This document shows positions 1-12,232 of a DNA stretch of 64,000 bases, piece after piece. This DNA comes from Narthecium ossifragum. Lineage: Eukaryota; Streptophyta; Magnoliopsida; Dioscoreales; Nartheciaceae. The DNA lies in contig OY986966.1 in assembly GCA_963920575.1 (NCBI GenBank), positions 25,821,717 through 25,885,716 of the forward strand. The letters are read 5' to 3'. The notes below the pieces were generated by a model. It saw only the letters and a list, made by a program, of their open reading frames with translations. It ran no database searches and had not been told where the DNA came from. A program made the translations under genes and the position numbers. Within the stretch, counting starts at the first letter, position 1, and every line of letters begins with the position of its first letter.

Positions 1-595
1 GGAGCTCTTGGTCGAAGAGCACCACAGCAACTATGGCGAGCCGTGGGCGGGCGGCCGGGATGTCTTCGAGTTCCTCGCATCTGCTACCAATTTAACCCCT
101 GGCGACCTCGTCCTCGAGGTAGGCTGCGGCACGCTTCGTGTTGGAATTCACTTCATCCACCACCTCGACCGCAGCCGATACCACTGCCTTGAGCGTGACC
201 AGCTCTCTCTGATGGCGGCGTTCCAGTACGAGCTCCCGTCCCGTGGGTTGCTCCACAAGAAGCCGGTCATAGTTCGAGGAGACGATATGGATTTCACTCG
301 GTTTGGCAATGGTCAGTATGATCTTGTGTACGCGAGTGCGGTGTTCTTGCATATACCGGATCAACTTGTTTGGGTGGGGATGGAGAGGTTAGCGGTGAGG
401 TTGAAGCCGGAGAAAGGGAGGATCTTTGTCTCGCATAACATAAAATTTTGCTCCAGGTTGGGTGGCGATGAGTGCACAAGGAGGTTGAAGAAATTGGGCC
501 TAGAGTATGTGGGGAAGCATCAGCATGATAGTTTGCTGTTCAATCACTATGAGATCTGGTTCGAGTTCAGGAGGCCGAAAGCTTATACCATTTGA
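1..595 (+). CDS. SAM-dependent class I methyltransferase, 3' part of gene
   Basis: The frame is open at the left window edge, so the true start lies outside; the visible part ends at the TGA at 593-595. It encodes about 197 residues. Near residue 38 there is a glycine-rich motif I (LEVGCGTLRVG) that binds S-adenosylmethionine in class I methyltransferases. It is followed by an acidic residue after the second strand (CLERD), a motif like FGNGQYDLVYASAVFLHI typical of motif II/III, and RLKPEKGRIFVSHN, matching the methyltransferase-11/25 core. The family methylates many substrates and the substrate here cannot be read from sequence. It appears to be a single exon in the visible part. No frame damage is visible, so it may be a working gene. 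Confidence 0.7.
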   Translation, partial: ELLVEEHHSNYGEPWAGGRDVFEFLASATNLTPGDLVLEVGCGTLRVGIHFIHHLDRSRYHCLERDQLSLMAAFQYELPSRGLLHKKPVIVRGDDMDFTRFGNGQYDLVYASAVFLHIPDQLVWVGMERLAVRLKPEKGRIFVSHNIKFCSRLGGDECTRRLKKLGLEYVGKHQHDSLLFNHYEIWFEFRRPKAYTI

Positions 596-2692
596 CAGCG
601 TCCCAAGTGGGAATGAAGGTGTTGATGAATTCCATGGCTCTATGGTGATGAAAGCCAACCAGAAAGCCAAGAGATATGTACTTGTTACTTGTGAGCCTTG
701 GCGCTAAGAGGTACTCTTTTTTGGGTCCTTTTTTTCTTATAGTTTTGAGTGTGAAAAGAAGGAATTTCTATGTTTCTTATAAGATGAGCAAGACCACATT
801 GCAGATAGGGATGAGATAGTTGTAGTTGTAGGTCTCCATTAGTATTCTTTCTACCTGGGTTTTGCAAGGTGGTGAACACTAGGTTCCACTAATTCGATGG
901 ATGTTGTATGCGTTTTAGTTTCATTGAGCAGAAATTGTCATTGCAAAATTTTTTCACGATACTGTTACATGAAATTGGTTCTCTCTTATGAAGTTCTCCT
1001 TTTGTCACTGACCAAGAAAATTCGCCCTTCGGAGGAGGTTGTAGATAAAACAATACACCATCCTTTTTAGTGCTTGGTAATCTTCCTTCTCTTCAAGATC
1101 AGTGATGACTGTTTGGAATTAATATTTCTTTCTAATATAATGTTATATTTTACTGGTTAATTGTTCGTGAAAAGTTGTGCTTAGTTCTATTAACTTTCTG
1201 AGTTCTATGTGCAGAATATATTTGTCATTTACTTCCTAGCTGTTCACGACTTAGAGTCTAAACTCAGCATTTAGGGAATAGAAGTTAACCAAGCAAAGCA
1301 GCAAACCTCCAGCTTTATAAACTTAGCAGCTTTTTATTTGTTAGTCATAAACGCATTAGGTATGGCTAGTACCTCATGTTTGAGGTATTGGGTGGCTATA
1401 CCACAGTTTGATTATTTCCTGCAGGAGGCAGGAGTTAGTGTTCGAATTTCCGAATTTCCATGCCTCAATGTTGGGGACTGAAAGCTCATCTGTTTTCAAA
1501 TCCCAAGAATGTTTGATAACTAATATATGTAGGAGTTATTCTCTTAGAGCCCTTTGAACATGGGATGGCTATGAACACTATCTTTAGTGCACATGCAGGT
1601 TGGACAAACTTTACCACCATTGTAAAGATGTATTGGTGAAGCCTTGTAGCATGTTGTGTGAGGTCTTGGGTTCGAATCCTCTGTGCTTCCTGTGTGAGGT
1701 CTTGGGTTCGAATACTTCGTGTGAGGGATTTGTGTTTGTTTGTATGGGTATTCACCCACCCTAAGGGGCTGTTTGGTTGCCAGGAGTGGGAGGTGGAGTG
1801 GATGGACTGGCAGCTCGCCTTTCACTTGAGGTTGTTTGGTTGGACCATTAACTCAAGGGAGTGGAGGGACTGACTCCTGAAAAAGGGCTCTGGTCAGTCA
1901 TTTGACTCTGGAAAAAAAAGGGCCAGAGTGGAAGACTGAATTTCTAGAGAGAGGTTGGAAAAACTCTGTTTTTTTCAATCGAACTTGAATTCAGGTGCTT
2001 TGAATGCACAGATGCCTTGGCAAGATTAAAATATAGCTATTGAATTATTTCCCACTTATTTCAGAGAGTATTATTAGGCATGGCTCAAACAATCATCCAC
2101 AACTGTGACAGATTGATAGAGGCAACAAGTTAGAAACAATATGTGAAATGTTTTTGGTCCACTTTAAGATTTTTAGACATATCATCACGAAGTAAAACAG
2201 ATCAAACACTTTGGTAACAGTAGAGAAATTACTCATGCAGGAATAATGGTTGCGTTTATTTTGTAGCACATTCTTTTCTCCTCGATTCAAAGAGTAGTCG
2301 AGAATTATTACTTCATGCACAGAAGTACAATTAATGCACCAAGAAATCTCAAGCTTTGCAACTTTTTTCACAGTATTTCATCCTACAGGAAATGAACAGA
2401 GATCAAATCCTGAAAATTACATTAATGATCTCTAGACCGATGGAACAGATGGGAGCACCTTCAATTCATTAAGAAAAGAACAAACTGATATCCAAAGCTG
2501 CACACCATTCTTAATCCAATCAAAGTACAGTATGAAGGAGATCAAATAAAAAATCACACAAGGGTCCCCATCAACATTCTTAGCTCTCACCAAGTACTCA
2601 CAGATTAGGTGTTTGGAACTCAACTAAAACTCTCCACACCATACACAAAACCGAATAATTTACATGAAATTAACTCATGGACAATCATCAAT
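596..2692. other. Intergenic, with SINE-like and Tourist-like fragments
   Basis: No supported gene. The downstream side of the methyltransferase gene is AT-rich. At 1660-1715 a short tandem duplication carries two copies of a motif GTCTTGGGTTCGAAT, resembling the B box of tRNA-derived SINEs. At 1761 the string TAAGGGGCTGTTTGGTTGCC resembles the terminal repeat of the PIF/Harbinger-like element found at 41894, but no matching right end was located. Confidence 0.35.
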
Positions 2693-5520
2693 TTAAGTTA
2701 GATCAGACATCCTTCTTCCGTTCTGATTCGACATAATTCTCCAGGTTGGCTGAGAATTAGAGACCTTTCTGCTCCGTACAGCAGTTACTGAACTGTTGCA
2801 ACTGGCTTTCTCTGAATTACTGAGACAAGACACCTCCCTGATCTTTGTTTTGGTGGTTTCAGGTGTCACTGGTTTATTCTTCAAGTGTCTAAAATTCGAC
2901 TTTATATGAGAATCTGAATAACCGAGCGACTGAGATCCAAGTAAATCTATTGAGTTCCTGTTTCCCATTCTAGTTGGCCTTAGCTTCTGAGTCATTTCTC
3001 CGGACGCACCTTGCCTTTGGCGGCTGCATACAGTTGGAATCATGAAATGAGGAAGAGAAGTTGACCGCAGATTGCACGAGGCTTTCTCCGCTTTTCCTGG
3101 ACTTCCTAGGATTTCATTTTGATTTAGTATCAAAGGACTCCTTGGTGAACCCTTCTGATCTTCGAAAAGTTGATCATAAGCCACAGGAAACAGCTGCTTC
3201 TTTGCTTTTATCAAGTTTTCAGCTCTGTCAATCTGGTTCCTTACTTTCTGAAGTTCAACTTCGGCATCCTTTATCTGTTCAGTCAAGTCAGTAATGCACT
3301 TCTCCTTTTGTTTCTTCATCCCCTGCATGAATCAGTGACACTCAGATATGAGACCCAGAAAAAACTTGAAAAGCTGCAAATAATCATCAACAACATGGTA
3401 ATGTAAAAGATTGAACTCCAGAAGCATCAAAATAATAAAAGTTTCAAATGTAGCAAGGAGTACTCGCCTCTGATATCTCTCTGTTGGACTCAATTGCTCT
3501 CATTCTCCTTGCAAAATTCAGAGAACATATCGTCTCACCAATGTCATCTTCAGTAGGACTAATGTGAACAACCATTAAAACCTTCGAACCATTACCTATA
3601 AATTAAGTAATATTGGCTAATGACACTAATATCAAAAGCAATAAAAAGTCCATAAACTCAGTATAATACCAAGAGAGTCGCTGATGATCTGTGTAAGCTT
3701 GCTGTTCCTGTGGACGCAGAACAAGTAACAAATTTAGTTTGTAAGACCTTTAAAAGGCTTGAAAGCCAAGTAAAGAAAACATCTTCAACTACATGCCTGT
3801 AAGGAATGTGATTATGTTTCCTCTTTAGTGCAGAAATTACATCACCAAGGGCTGATAAGGATAAATTGATGGCTTTTCCCTCATCCATTGTCTGCCCTGT
3901 AGCCCCTGTCTTCAGTAGGCGCTCGCTTCCGCCGAGATCCACCATCCACAATTTGCTAGTTTGTCTATCGGCTGATGGATTATCTCCGGATCGTGTGATG
4001 GTAATGCGAGTTAAGCTAAATATAGAGAACTAAGAGAAATAAAATAATTACCAATCGAAATAAAACTGCAAGCAGAACACCCCAATCTGAAGTGAGTGAA
4101 CAACCCACCAGTGTGATCTGCTGGAAGCTTCATTCACATTAGTCCATGAAGTAGACCGGACTCGCTTCCCCTTAGCATACCAGCTTCGCGCTTGTTTATA
4201 GTCTGCTATTGCAATGTTTGTGAGCCCCTCAACTTCAACAGAGCCTTTCCCATCTGTAAGTATATTGAGACCACTGGCAGAACATATGGAGAAAAATAAG
4301 GCTGTGTTTATGGGCACCTTGCCTGTGTGGAATTATCTTCATTTTCTTACTGATCCTAGCTTTAACTACTCTAGAAATTTTAGGTCTAGAAGAAAACAGC
4401 CGCGAATTTGACTACAAGTAGCATACCATCTTGCACTGTGTTCCATAGGCCTAACTGAAGGCTTCCTTGGTGCCAGAAGGTCTCTGATGCTACCCATGTA
4501 AACCTCCAACATGCTCATTGAGAAAGACAACGCCGATTTATCCTGAGAAGCTTGTAGGAATATCTCTTCAATGGCTCGAGGAACTATCCCCGGTTCCTCA
4601 CTAGATCCTTCCTGGAGAAAGTACCCTCCAAATCAGCAGCAAATCAGCAATCAGAACAAATAGCTATGCCATGAACTGACGGAGTGATTGCAAGGATGAG
4701 TACGAACCATGGTAAAAGTCTTTCCGGTGCCAGTCTGACCATATGCTAGTATGCAGACATTGTGCCCATCAAGTGCTGATCTCAGGATCGGCTGTACTTC
4801 GACGAAAACTTCCTCTGTAGAATTCTCAAACAGCAAACTCGATCACTCAATGAGAAATGAAAAGGTTATGACAGTGCTATAAAAATAAGCAAACTAAGAG
4901 CTACTCACCTTGTGTTGCATTCTGAGTAAATACTCTGTCCACACTGAATTCTTTCTTGATTCCAACTGATCTAGCAGTAATTTTATCCGATTCGACTGAC
5001 ACGGGCTGTCGTACCTTGTTGCTGTCTACGGAAAGACCAGATCGGAGTCGACAAAACACTCTGATGCATCCTGGAAAGCCAAAAAGAGGAACTCAGAAAC
5101 ATATAACATGGTGTATTCTGAAGCTAAGAGCTAAATTGGGTACCTTTTATGTCTAGTACCCTGTTCAGAGCATCTCTCCTTATCTTTTCAAAATGCATCT
5201 GCTTTGATCTCAGTGCAGATATCTCCCCTGCAGGTATCTAAACAGGTCAGGACTCGGAATCAAACTGCAAAACTACTCAAACTGGGAAGAAGATCAGATC
5301 TCCTCGAGAGATTATTTTAAGACTTGCCTTGCAGGCCTGCAACAGCAAGCTCCACTTGTTCCTTGTCATGCTCCGGAACAATGTTGACATCCATGCAGCC
5401 GGAATGAGTAGGTGACTCCGGCGATCCAGATTCGGCGACATGAATGTCGCCGGAATTGATGTCAGGCTTCTCTAATGGCAGCATGATTCCTTCAGAATTT
5501 TCTTCTTTCAAAAGAAGCAT
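2693..5520 (-). CDS. Kinesin-14 family motor protein, ten exons
   Basis: Microtubule motor ATPase. Exons on the minus strand: 5520-5328, 5227-5144, 5070-4909, 4814-4708, 4611-4427, 4273-4109, 4015-3797, 3707-3670, 3595-3468, 3322-2693, giving 636 residues with all phases consistent. A short N-terminus leads into the kinesin-14-style neck/motor junction [10 protein letters not shown] (residue ~93). The motor shows the P-loop [11 protein letters not shown] (172-182), switch I NEASSRSH (291-298) and switch II DLGGSER (325-331; the usual motif is DLAGSER), then [13 protein letters not shown]. After the motor (ends ~427) comes a coiled coil (~430-470) and a polar tail. Kinesin-14 proteins are usually minus-end directed and act on spindles or organelles; that role is inferred. 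Introns 1, 7 and 9 use GC donors (GCAAGT, GCATGT, GCGAGT). The ATG at 5518-5520 is the first in frame; a 5' UTR intron is not excluded. Confidence 0.88.
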
Positions 5521-6530
5521 TTTTCTTTACAATCAAATGAACAAAGACCCTGCCATGCAAAACTCTCTCCTCTTCCTATACCCCTGCGCAGAAAAAAGAA
5601 CAGCCAAACAACGAATCTACAGATGGTTTCAACTTTCAAGCTGCCAAGAACAAGGGCTGTACAAAAACAAATGAAATCTTCACCATACCTTCTAATCTTT
5701 GCATTGCAACACCGAAAGCGAGGCAAAAGCTAAAGCGACGGCGCTGGCCATTACGCAAGGGAATCTAGAATGAGGAAACAAAAGCACCCTTTCGTTGGCT
5801 CCACCTCTTTTGATCTCAAAGACAAGCTTTTAATGGAAGGGAAGAGATAAGAAGCAATGGATCACAGCATGTAAAAGAAAAGGTCATTGATTGAGCTGTA
5901 AGATTCCATGCCATAAAACATGAGGTTGGTGGGGCATTTCTATATTTAGGGAAGACATGCCAAGATTTCTAAACTTAACAATCCTTGTCTGAAATCTTGC
6001 AAGGAAACTAAAAAAAAATCAACCAACCAAGTACTTTGCATTCATAACTCACTGAATAACTAACAAAAAGTGGAGCCAAGCCACGGATTTAATAATGCAA
6101 GAGAAGTGGGCATATCATATGATAAGAAACGCTCCACAATCCAAAGTGGTAGCTTAGTTCAGACTCTTGGTGGAAGAATCCATCAATGGTGGTGGAGCCC
6201 ATGAAAGCAGAGCTCTGGAAAGAGGAGGAAAAGTCGGTGAGGTGTCAGGGTTTGAACCCTTGGCTTCAACGTCATCCTTACAATAATAGCGCGGGGAGAG
6301 AGATCGGATGGGGCCGTTTGGCGTTTAAAAATTCAAATTTTGTTCAAGATTAAGATAGAGTTAACGTCTACATTTCTTAATGTACGGTTTAAGAAAAGTG
6401 ATTAAAAAATCCAAGAGGTGCGACACAATCTATCATTGTTTTTAGTTCATAAATATTTGGGTTAGTTTCATGAGAAGGATACTTAACAATCCACCCACCT
6501 CTTAAGACAAGGAGATGAACAGATGATGAT
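5521..6530. promoter_or_regulatory. Presumed kinesin 5' UTR/promoter and intergenic DNA
   Basis: Non-coding by inspection. It lies directly upstream of the minus-strand kinesin start, so its first few hundred bases should hold the 5' UTR and promoter. No clear TATA box stands out. No ORF with recognisable family features. Confidence 0.4.
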
Positions 6531-6543
6531 TGCTTTTGTAGTT
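6531..6543. repeat. LINE target-site duplication, left copy
   Basis: TGCTTTTGTAGTT is repeated exactly at 8803-8815 and brackets the LINE body, as expected for target-primed reverse transcription. Confidence 0.85.
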
Positions 6544-8802
6544 TTTTTATTTTTTTTTAGATAAGCCAGACTGGCTAGGGATGAAAGAGGAGATTACATG
6601 ACCACAAGAGGGGGCCTGAGCGGGCCAACCCGGGCAGAGCCAGCGAGGCTATCCGCCTCCGCGTTGAACTCGCGAGGGATAAGAACAAACAAGACACGAG
6701 AGAAGGAAGAGGTAAGAGTCCAAATCGGACGAAGGATCCTAAGAAGGTCCCGAGGCCAAGCACTCCTGCCGGAAATAAAGTTGACGGCCAACTTAGAATC
6801 AGATTCAACCACCAGATCCAAGATCCCTTTTCGCTTAGCTTCCAAAAGACCCCCCAAAATAGCTAAAAGCTCTCCTTCCACAACTGAAGAGGTAGCGTGG
6901 CAGGAGCTCCATCTCCAAGCTTCCATGCCAAAGGAGAAAAGAATTGCAGCCAACCCAGCAACACCAGGAGAAAAGGCTGCATCGGTTCTAAGGACAGGAG
7001 CAGAGTTTGCAGGGCGAGAGGTAGAGGGAGGTTGGGGACGGGAAGAACGGAACTCTCTAACTTGTCGATAGATGACGCTCGAGAGCTGAGAAGGATGGAG
7101 CATCTGATTATTGAAGACCATGGCATTTCTCTCCTTCCATAGCCACCAAAGTGTAAAAGCTACCTTCGACTTCTTTTCCTCAACACCGGCACGGGCAGAT
7201 TTTGAGAAGAGTAGCCAGCAGTCCCAGAAGGAAGAAGGGGGCTGCGAGCCTGATGCGAAGCGACTCCAGACTTCTTGCGCAAAGCTACAGCTGAAGAAGA
7301 TGTGGACCGGATCCTCTCGCGCGGCTTTACACCTCAGGCAGGTTGGGTTGCCAAGGCACCCCCAACGCCACAAAGCCTCAGCTGAGAGGATTTTACCATG
7401 GAAAAGCTTTCAGAGGAAGAACTTCACTCTAGGGCTAGCTGGGATCTTCCAGAAATTCTGCCATCTTGCACAGTTGTCCTCCCCCGCCCACTCCGGGCTC
7501 TCTCTGCTAGAAAGCCAGTGGAAAAGTGATGAGGAAGAGATGGCGCCATCGCTAGAGAACATCCAAACGGCCCGATCCTGAGTCTCTCGGTGTGGATGAA
7601 AGCTCTGGATCCGCTGACAGAGCTCCGGATGGAAGAGGGATGAGAGCTTCGCCGTGTCCCAATGGCCAGACTCCAAAACAAGGTCCCCAACCACCATATC
7701 GGTGGACAAGAAAGAGGAAAAAAGAGACGGAGAAGACAGTAATGGAGTATCAAAGAGCCAGTTATCAGAGAGGACATTGACCTTGCTGTGCGTTGAGGGG
7801 GTCCACCGCAGCCCTGCCTGGAGTTCTCTGGCAGCGAGGCAAATTCTGCGCCAGTGGCTTGAGCAGCGATAATGAATCTTGCCAGAGGGGATGCTCCCGA
7901 GCCACTTATACTTAGCTCTAGAGATTCTGCTCCAGATTGAGTCTGGCCCCTTGTAGAGGTCAGCTACTCTCTTCAAACGCAGGGATCTTTGCCAAGTACT
8001 GAAACGGCGAATGCCCAAGCCTCCTGCCTCCCGGGGGCTGCAAACTCGTTCCCAAGCTACCCGGCCCCCTCTCTTTCCTTCCCACAAGAAGTTTCTGGCG
8101 AAAAACTCGAGCTTCTTGATGATAGCAGCCGGAACATGAGTGGCCATAAAGGTATGAGTTGGAAGGGCCTGAAGAATAGACTTGATGAGGGTGACACGCC
8201 CAGCACCCGCAAGCTTGAGAGCACTCCAATGACTGAGTCGGCTGACAAAAGATTCAATGAGGTAGTTGAAAGCCTCAGCTTTGAGTCTTCCACCAGCAAC
8301 CGGCACTCCAAGGTACATGAAGAAACCTTGGTCTTCAGAAATCCGCAGGACCCGGGTGATGCTGAAGCGCCTGGCCTCCACTATGCAAGGAGAAAAACGA
8401 ACCTTAGACTTGGCCTGGTTTACATCAAGACCCGACATGGACCGGAACTCATCAAGGATGAGGACAATCTTCCTTGCTTCTTCGACAGACGCTTTGGTGA
8501 TGAGGAGGCAGTCGTCGGCGTATAGCAGGTGAGAGAAGGTTGCTGGAGCTCGGTAGAATTTGACTCCTTTGAGGCCGCGAGCATCATCTTTGAGCTTTAA
8601 AGATAAAACTTCCTGCACCATGATGGAAATGGGGTCCCCCTGACGGAGACCCCGGGAGGCCGAGAAGTGGCCGCAAATCCTGCCATTGACAATAAGACAG
8701 AAAAAAGAGGAAGACAAACAGCCAGTAATCCAAGCTCTCCATCGTGAGGGGAAGTCCATGGTTGCCAACACATGATCCAAGAATCTCCGGTGGAAAAAAG
8801 AG
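6544..8802 (-). mobile_element. 5'-truncated non-LTR retrotransposon (LINE, RT + RNase H)
   Basis: Minus-strand LINE-1-type ORF2 remnant. Its poly(A) tail appears as the T-rich run at 6542-6559, and a perfect 13-bp TSD flanks it. The open frame enters directly at the truncated 5' end (8802) and encodes the C-terminal reverse transcriptase (GLRQGDPIS, then YADD), the thumb region (YLGVPVAGGRLK), a zf-RVT zinc-binding region (CLRCKAAREDPVHIFFSC) and an RNase H domain (RTDAAF, ESDSKLAVNF, NAEADSLA) ending near 6594. Apart from one TGA at 7410-7412, where the family has Trp (VKFFL-stop-K), the frame is continuous. About five residues usually found after GDP(L/I)S appear to be missing. The N-terminal endonuclease and ORF1 are absent, so the copy is dead on arrival but young. 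Confidence 0.92.
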
Positions 8803-8815
8803 TGCTTTTGTAGTT
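8803..8815. repeat. LINE target-site duplication, right copy
   Basis: Second exact copy of the 13-bp sequence at 6531-6543, marking the 5'-truncated end of the LINE. Confidence 0.85.
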
Positions 8816-11086
8816 GGATGGGTTTAACGATAGAGAAATGGATGATAGGAGTTTGATTGATTGATTGATTAATTGCATGACGAGGAAAACAAATGAGTGG
8901 GATGCTTTACCTAAATTCTTGGGAAATTATATTATATTTTATTATAGTAAATATTTAGAAACTAGGCCATTTGTATCCCTTGGACTAAAATACGGACAAT
9001 AAGTTCCACTAATTAAAATACAAAATCACTTATTTTAATTTCATGTTCTTTGTTACCCTTCTAACAACATTGATGCAAGTAACGAGGTTGATGCGAGTGA
9101 GACATTGCACCTTTTCTGGCACTATTTGTGCATTGTCTGATGTGACTCCATGTGGAAGATGAGAATCCTAAGTGATCTAAAGAGAATTTTATTTATTATT
9201 TACACATGTTCTCTTGAATATACTTTGATGCATGGTGGTGCAATTTGGGCCAGCCTTCCATGGCTTTCTAGGTGATCGTGTCAAATAATATATGCGCACT
9301 AGATGTATTGTGGTGTGCACTTGATTACTTGGATAATGTTGATTGAGTATTCTATGTTGCAATCATATGCACTTGTATAGTGCCTTTATCTAGAATAGAG
9401 AGTAGAAATTTCCACCTTTGGCTGAAAAGAGGATAATATTTTCTTCGCTTAAACAGCTATCACATAATTGGTGGTATTGATTTCATATTTCAATCTTTGA
9501 AAGTCTTAAATCTTATATTTTGTCTTACAATTTTCTAGATATCATGTTTGTACAACAACAATCTTAAGGGTCGTTCGTATTGGAAAATATCTTAAATATT
9601 TTCTAATGGTGCTATTTGCTTGCAATGATATCATTTTCTCTAATTTGTTTGATTTGTTTCACTTTCTATTCATTTTTTGTGGACTCCAATGGAATCAATT
9701 TTTAGAACCTCTAATTTTTGAATAAATGAGTTTTTTTCATTTATTTACATCCAATTTTGAATCAATAAAATTACTTTTATCTATGACATCTTAGGTTTGT
9801 AGAAGAAGCCTTTCATAAGTTGTACTTTGGCATAATGGTGGATGTTATGTGATGATCTTATATGGTATTAGAGAAAAGTTTAAGAGTTCAAAAAATAAGT
9901 AATGTATTGACCTCATCAAGTAGGAAGTCATTTTTAGTTGAATGGTTGTTGTCTGATCCGTTTACCTCCAGTTTTTCGACTCGACTAATCGAAGAAAAGA
10001 AAATGCAAAACAGATATCCATCTCTGGGAGATTTCCACCTCATTGAGCATGCAAATGTGTTCAATAACATAAATAATGATGTATTAGGAAATTACATAAA
10101 AGTTAGATCCATAAGCGAGTTAGTCGAGTTCAAAAAAAGAACAAAGGTTAGATTCAAACTTTGCTCTGATACTACATTAATAATCCCAAAAGCTTAAACT
10201 AATAAAAGGCATGAATGAACATCCTTCGGTATATGCATATTTGAAAGAATTGTTCTTATTGGTAGTTACAAGTGTAACTAAAATTTATAGAAATACCCTT
10301 GATTATCTATGAACTCCTATTCCATTGTTGCAACATAATCATTTCTATTCACAAAAAACTCTAGTGTACTTGTATATTATAAGGTTGATAATTTTTAATC
10401 ATCTGTTTATGTCTTTATTTTTTTTTTTTATGTTATCTCTATCTATAAGGTTGCAAAATTATGTTGCTTGTCCTGAACATTAAATCTAAAAAGTGTTATG
10501 AATTTAATTGCCGACTTTTGCTCTTTAACGAATCCAACTTCACCGATAACGTTGAAAGCTTAAACTGATAGGAGACGTGACTTGTATGATAGGCTGTCAA
10601 CATTAAACCTTGATTAACGAATTGCATTTCACAGCTTTCCATATAAGAACTAACTTGTTAATTCAATAGCATACGCATCACCTTGCATGAGATGTGCTAA
10701 TTAACAATTGTTACATTATTAGCAGTATCACTATCCACATTAACACTATATACTATGCCAACATAATACTCATTATGTTGATAAAAACTAGATGTAGTAT
10801 GCAAAAATTTCATAATAGAAAAACTAAACATCATTTTGTGAAATCCAACTAGACTAATTGATCCAATAGTCACGACTACTCTATAAATCAGAAATTCAAA
10901 GAAATAACAACACCACATACGGCAACATGCCTCTAACTATATGCTAATTGCATAAGGTATGTTTTTGTTTGTGATGGAGTTCGACCAACCACTCTGCTTG
11001 TAAATCTGTCATCATATGTTTGTAACTATCTTGATAAAAGATATTGGCAACGAGGAAAGGAAAACAAGAGCACTAAAACTTAAAAT
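8816..11086. other. AT-rich intergenic DNA, possible retroelement relics
   Basis: No gene supported. A 111-codon frame at 9862-10197 has no recognisable domain. Its ends coincide with strings resembling the initiator-Met tRNA primer-binding site of plant LTR elements: TGGTATTAGAG near 9865 and the reverse-type CTCTGATACTA near 10165. This may be a degraded LTR-element or TRIM fragment, but no LTR pair was found. Confidence 0.3.
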
Positions 11087-11569
11087 AAAATTTAGGATGA
11101 TTTGTATTTTGATACAATGTAGTTTAGTGTAATGACAGTTTACTACCCTATAATTTTAAAAATATAGTTTACTATCCTACATCTTATGTAACGACGCGAT
11201 TTAGGGTCTGATCCTAGACGGCGTTATTTCTCTTGACGGAAAACCGCTCACATGCTTACGGAAAACCGCTTTACTCCATTCGCTTGGGATCTTTGTCAAC
11301 AGTTTAATCTGAAAGCCTATTATTATACATTTTTAAAACTATAGGGTAGTAAATTGCTATTACACTAAACTACAGGGTATTAAAATGTAAAATGCTTGGC
11401 ACGTGAGCGGTTTTCCGTCAAGGGAGATAACGCCATTTGGGATCAGACCCTAAATCACGCCGTCACATAAAATATATGGTAGCAAATTACATTTTGTAAA
11501 ACTATAGGATAGTAAACTGTCATTATACTAAACTACAGAGTATCAAAATACAAAAACCCCCAAAATTTA
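11087..11569. mobile_element. Foldback (inverted-repeat) element, non-coding
   Basis: The left arm from about 11100 and the right arm ending about 11553 are inverted copies of each other over roughly 150 bp. Both carry TTTGTATTTTGATAC, GTTTAGT(G/A)TAATGACAG, TTAGGGTCTGATCC and GACGGAAAACCGCTCAC. A possible 8-bp TSD, AAAATTTA, occurs at 11087-11094 and 11562-11569. There is no ORF. The superfamily is uncertain; an 8-bp TSD would suit hAT, but the ends do not look like a hAT terminal inverted repeat (TIR). Confidence 0.7.
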
Positions 11570-12001
11570 TAAATCCTATACTATATGCTAGAAATCCGAC
11601 ATGAATAGAAACAAAGAAATGGAGTTGGTAGTGCTTATATGCCATGATTGGGCCATGGTGGCCTGGCTTCGGGGATTATAGATCCTCAGGGCATCTACAT
11701 CATATGCCCTACATGCCTCCCTACCCTAAAATAGGGTAGGAAATATAGGGGAGATGGCTAAAAGGGAGCTGCATCATCTTCCTTTCATCTCTACTATAAT
11801 AGGGGAGATGAACAGTGCTCTCCTACATATGGGGGAGCACTGTAGCACTCCATATACATTTGTTTATATTAAATAATACTAATTCATATATTTAATTAAT
11901 AAAAGTATTTTAATGATGTAGGGAATGGTTTAAGGAAACCGATGTGGGGTGTTGTAAATAGGGAAACTGTAAAATAGGAAAGTAATATATATTGGAGTAT
12001 T
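11570..12001. other. Intergenic, nothing recognised
   Basis: AT-rich DNA with a low-complexity stretch of ATAGGGGAGATG-like words near 11750-11850. No coding signal. Confidence 0.4.
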
Positions 12002-12232
12002 TTAGGGCGCGTTTGGCACGCCGTATCCGCGGTACCCGCGGAATCGTATCCGCGAGTATCCGCTCCTGCGGATCCCGGGCAAAATCGGGATTCGCGTTGG
12101 GCGGATCCCGATTTTTGGGATCCGCTCGGGATCCGCCGCGGTATCCAAACGCATGGATCCCGCGGATTGGAATCCGCGCATCACTGGATCCCACGGATTC
12201 ACCGGATCCGGGGCGCGCCAAGCAGACCCTTA
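12002..12232. mobile_element. GC-rich Tourist-like MITE (PIF/Harbinger type)
   Basis: A 225-bp element (12005-12229) bounded by TTA on both sides, the usual PIF/Harbinger TSD. The ends are imperfect inverted repeats: left GGGCGCGTTTGGCACGCC, right in reverse complement GGGTCTGCTTGGCGCGCC. The interior is unusually GC-rich and packed with GGATCC/GATCCGCGG words, very unlike its AT-rich surroundings. A related element lies at 38196-38361. The frames through it are composition artefacts. Confidence 0.75.

Noticed and set aside
9862..10197. 111-codon plus-strand frame
   Set aside because: No recognisable domain; surrounding DNA is AT-rich and the frame ends coincide with primer-binding-site-like repeat sequence.
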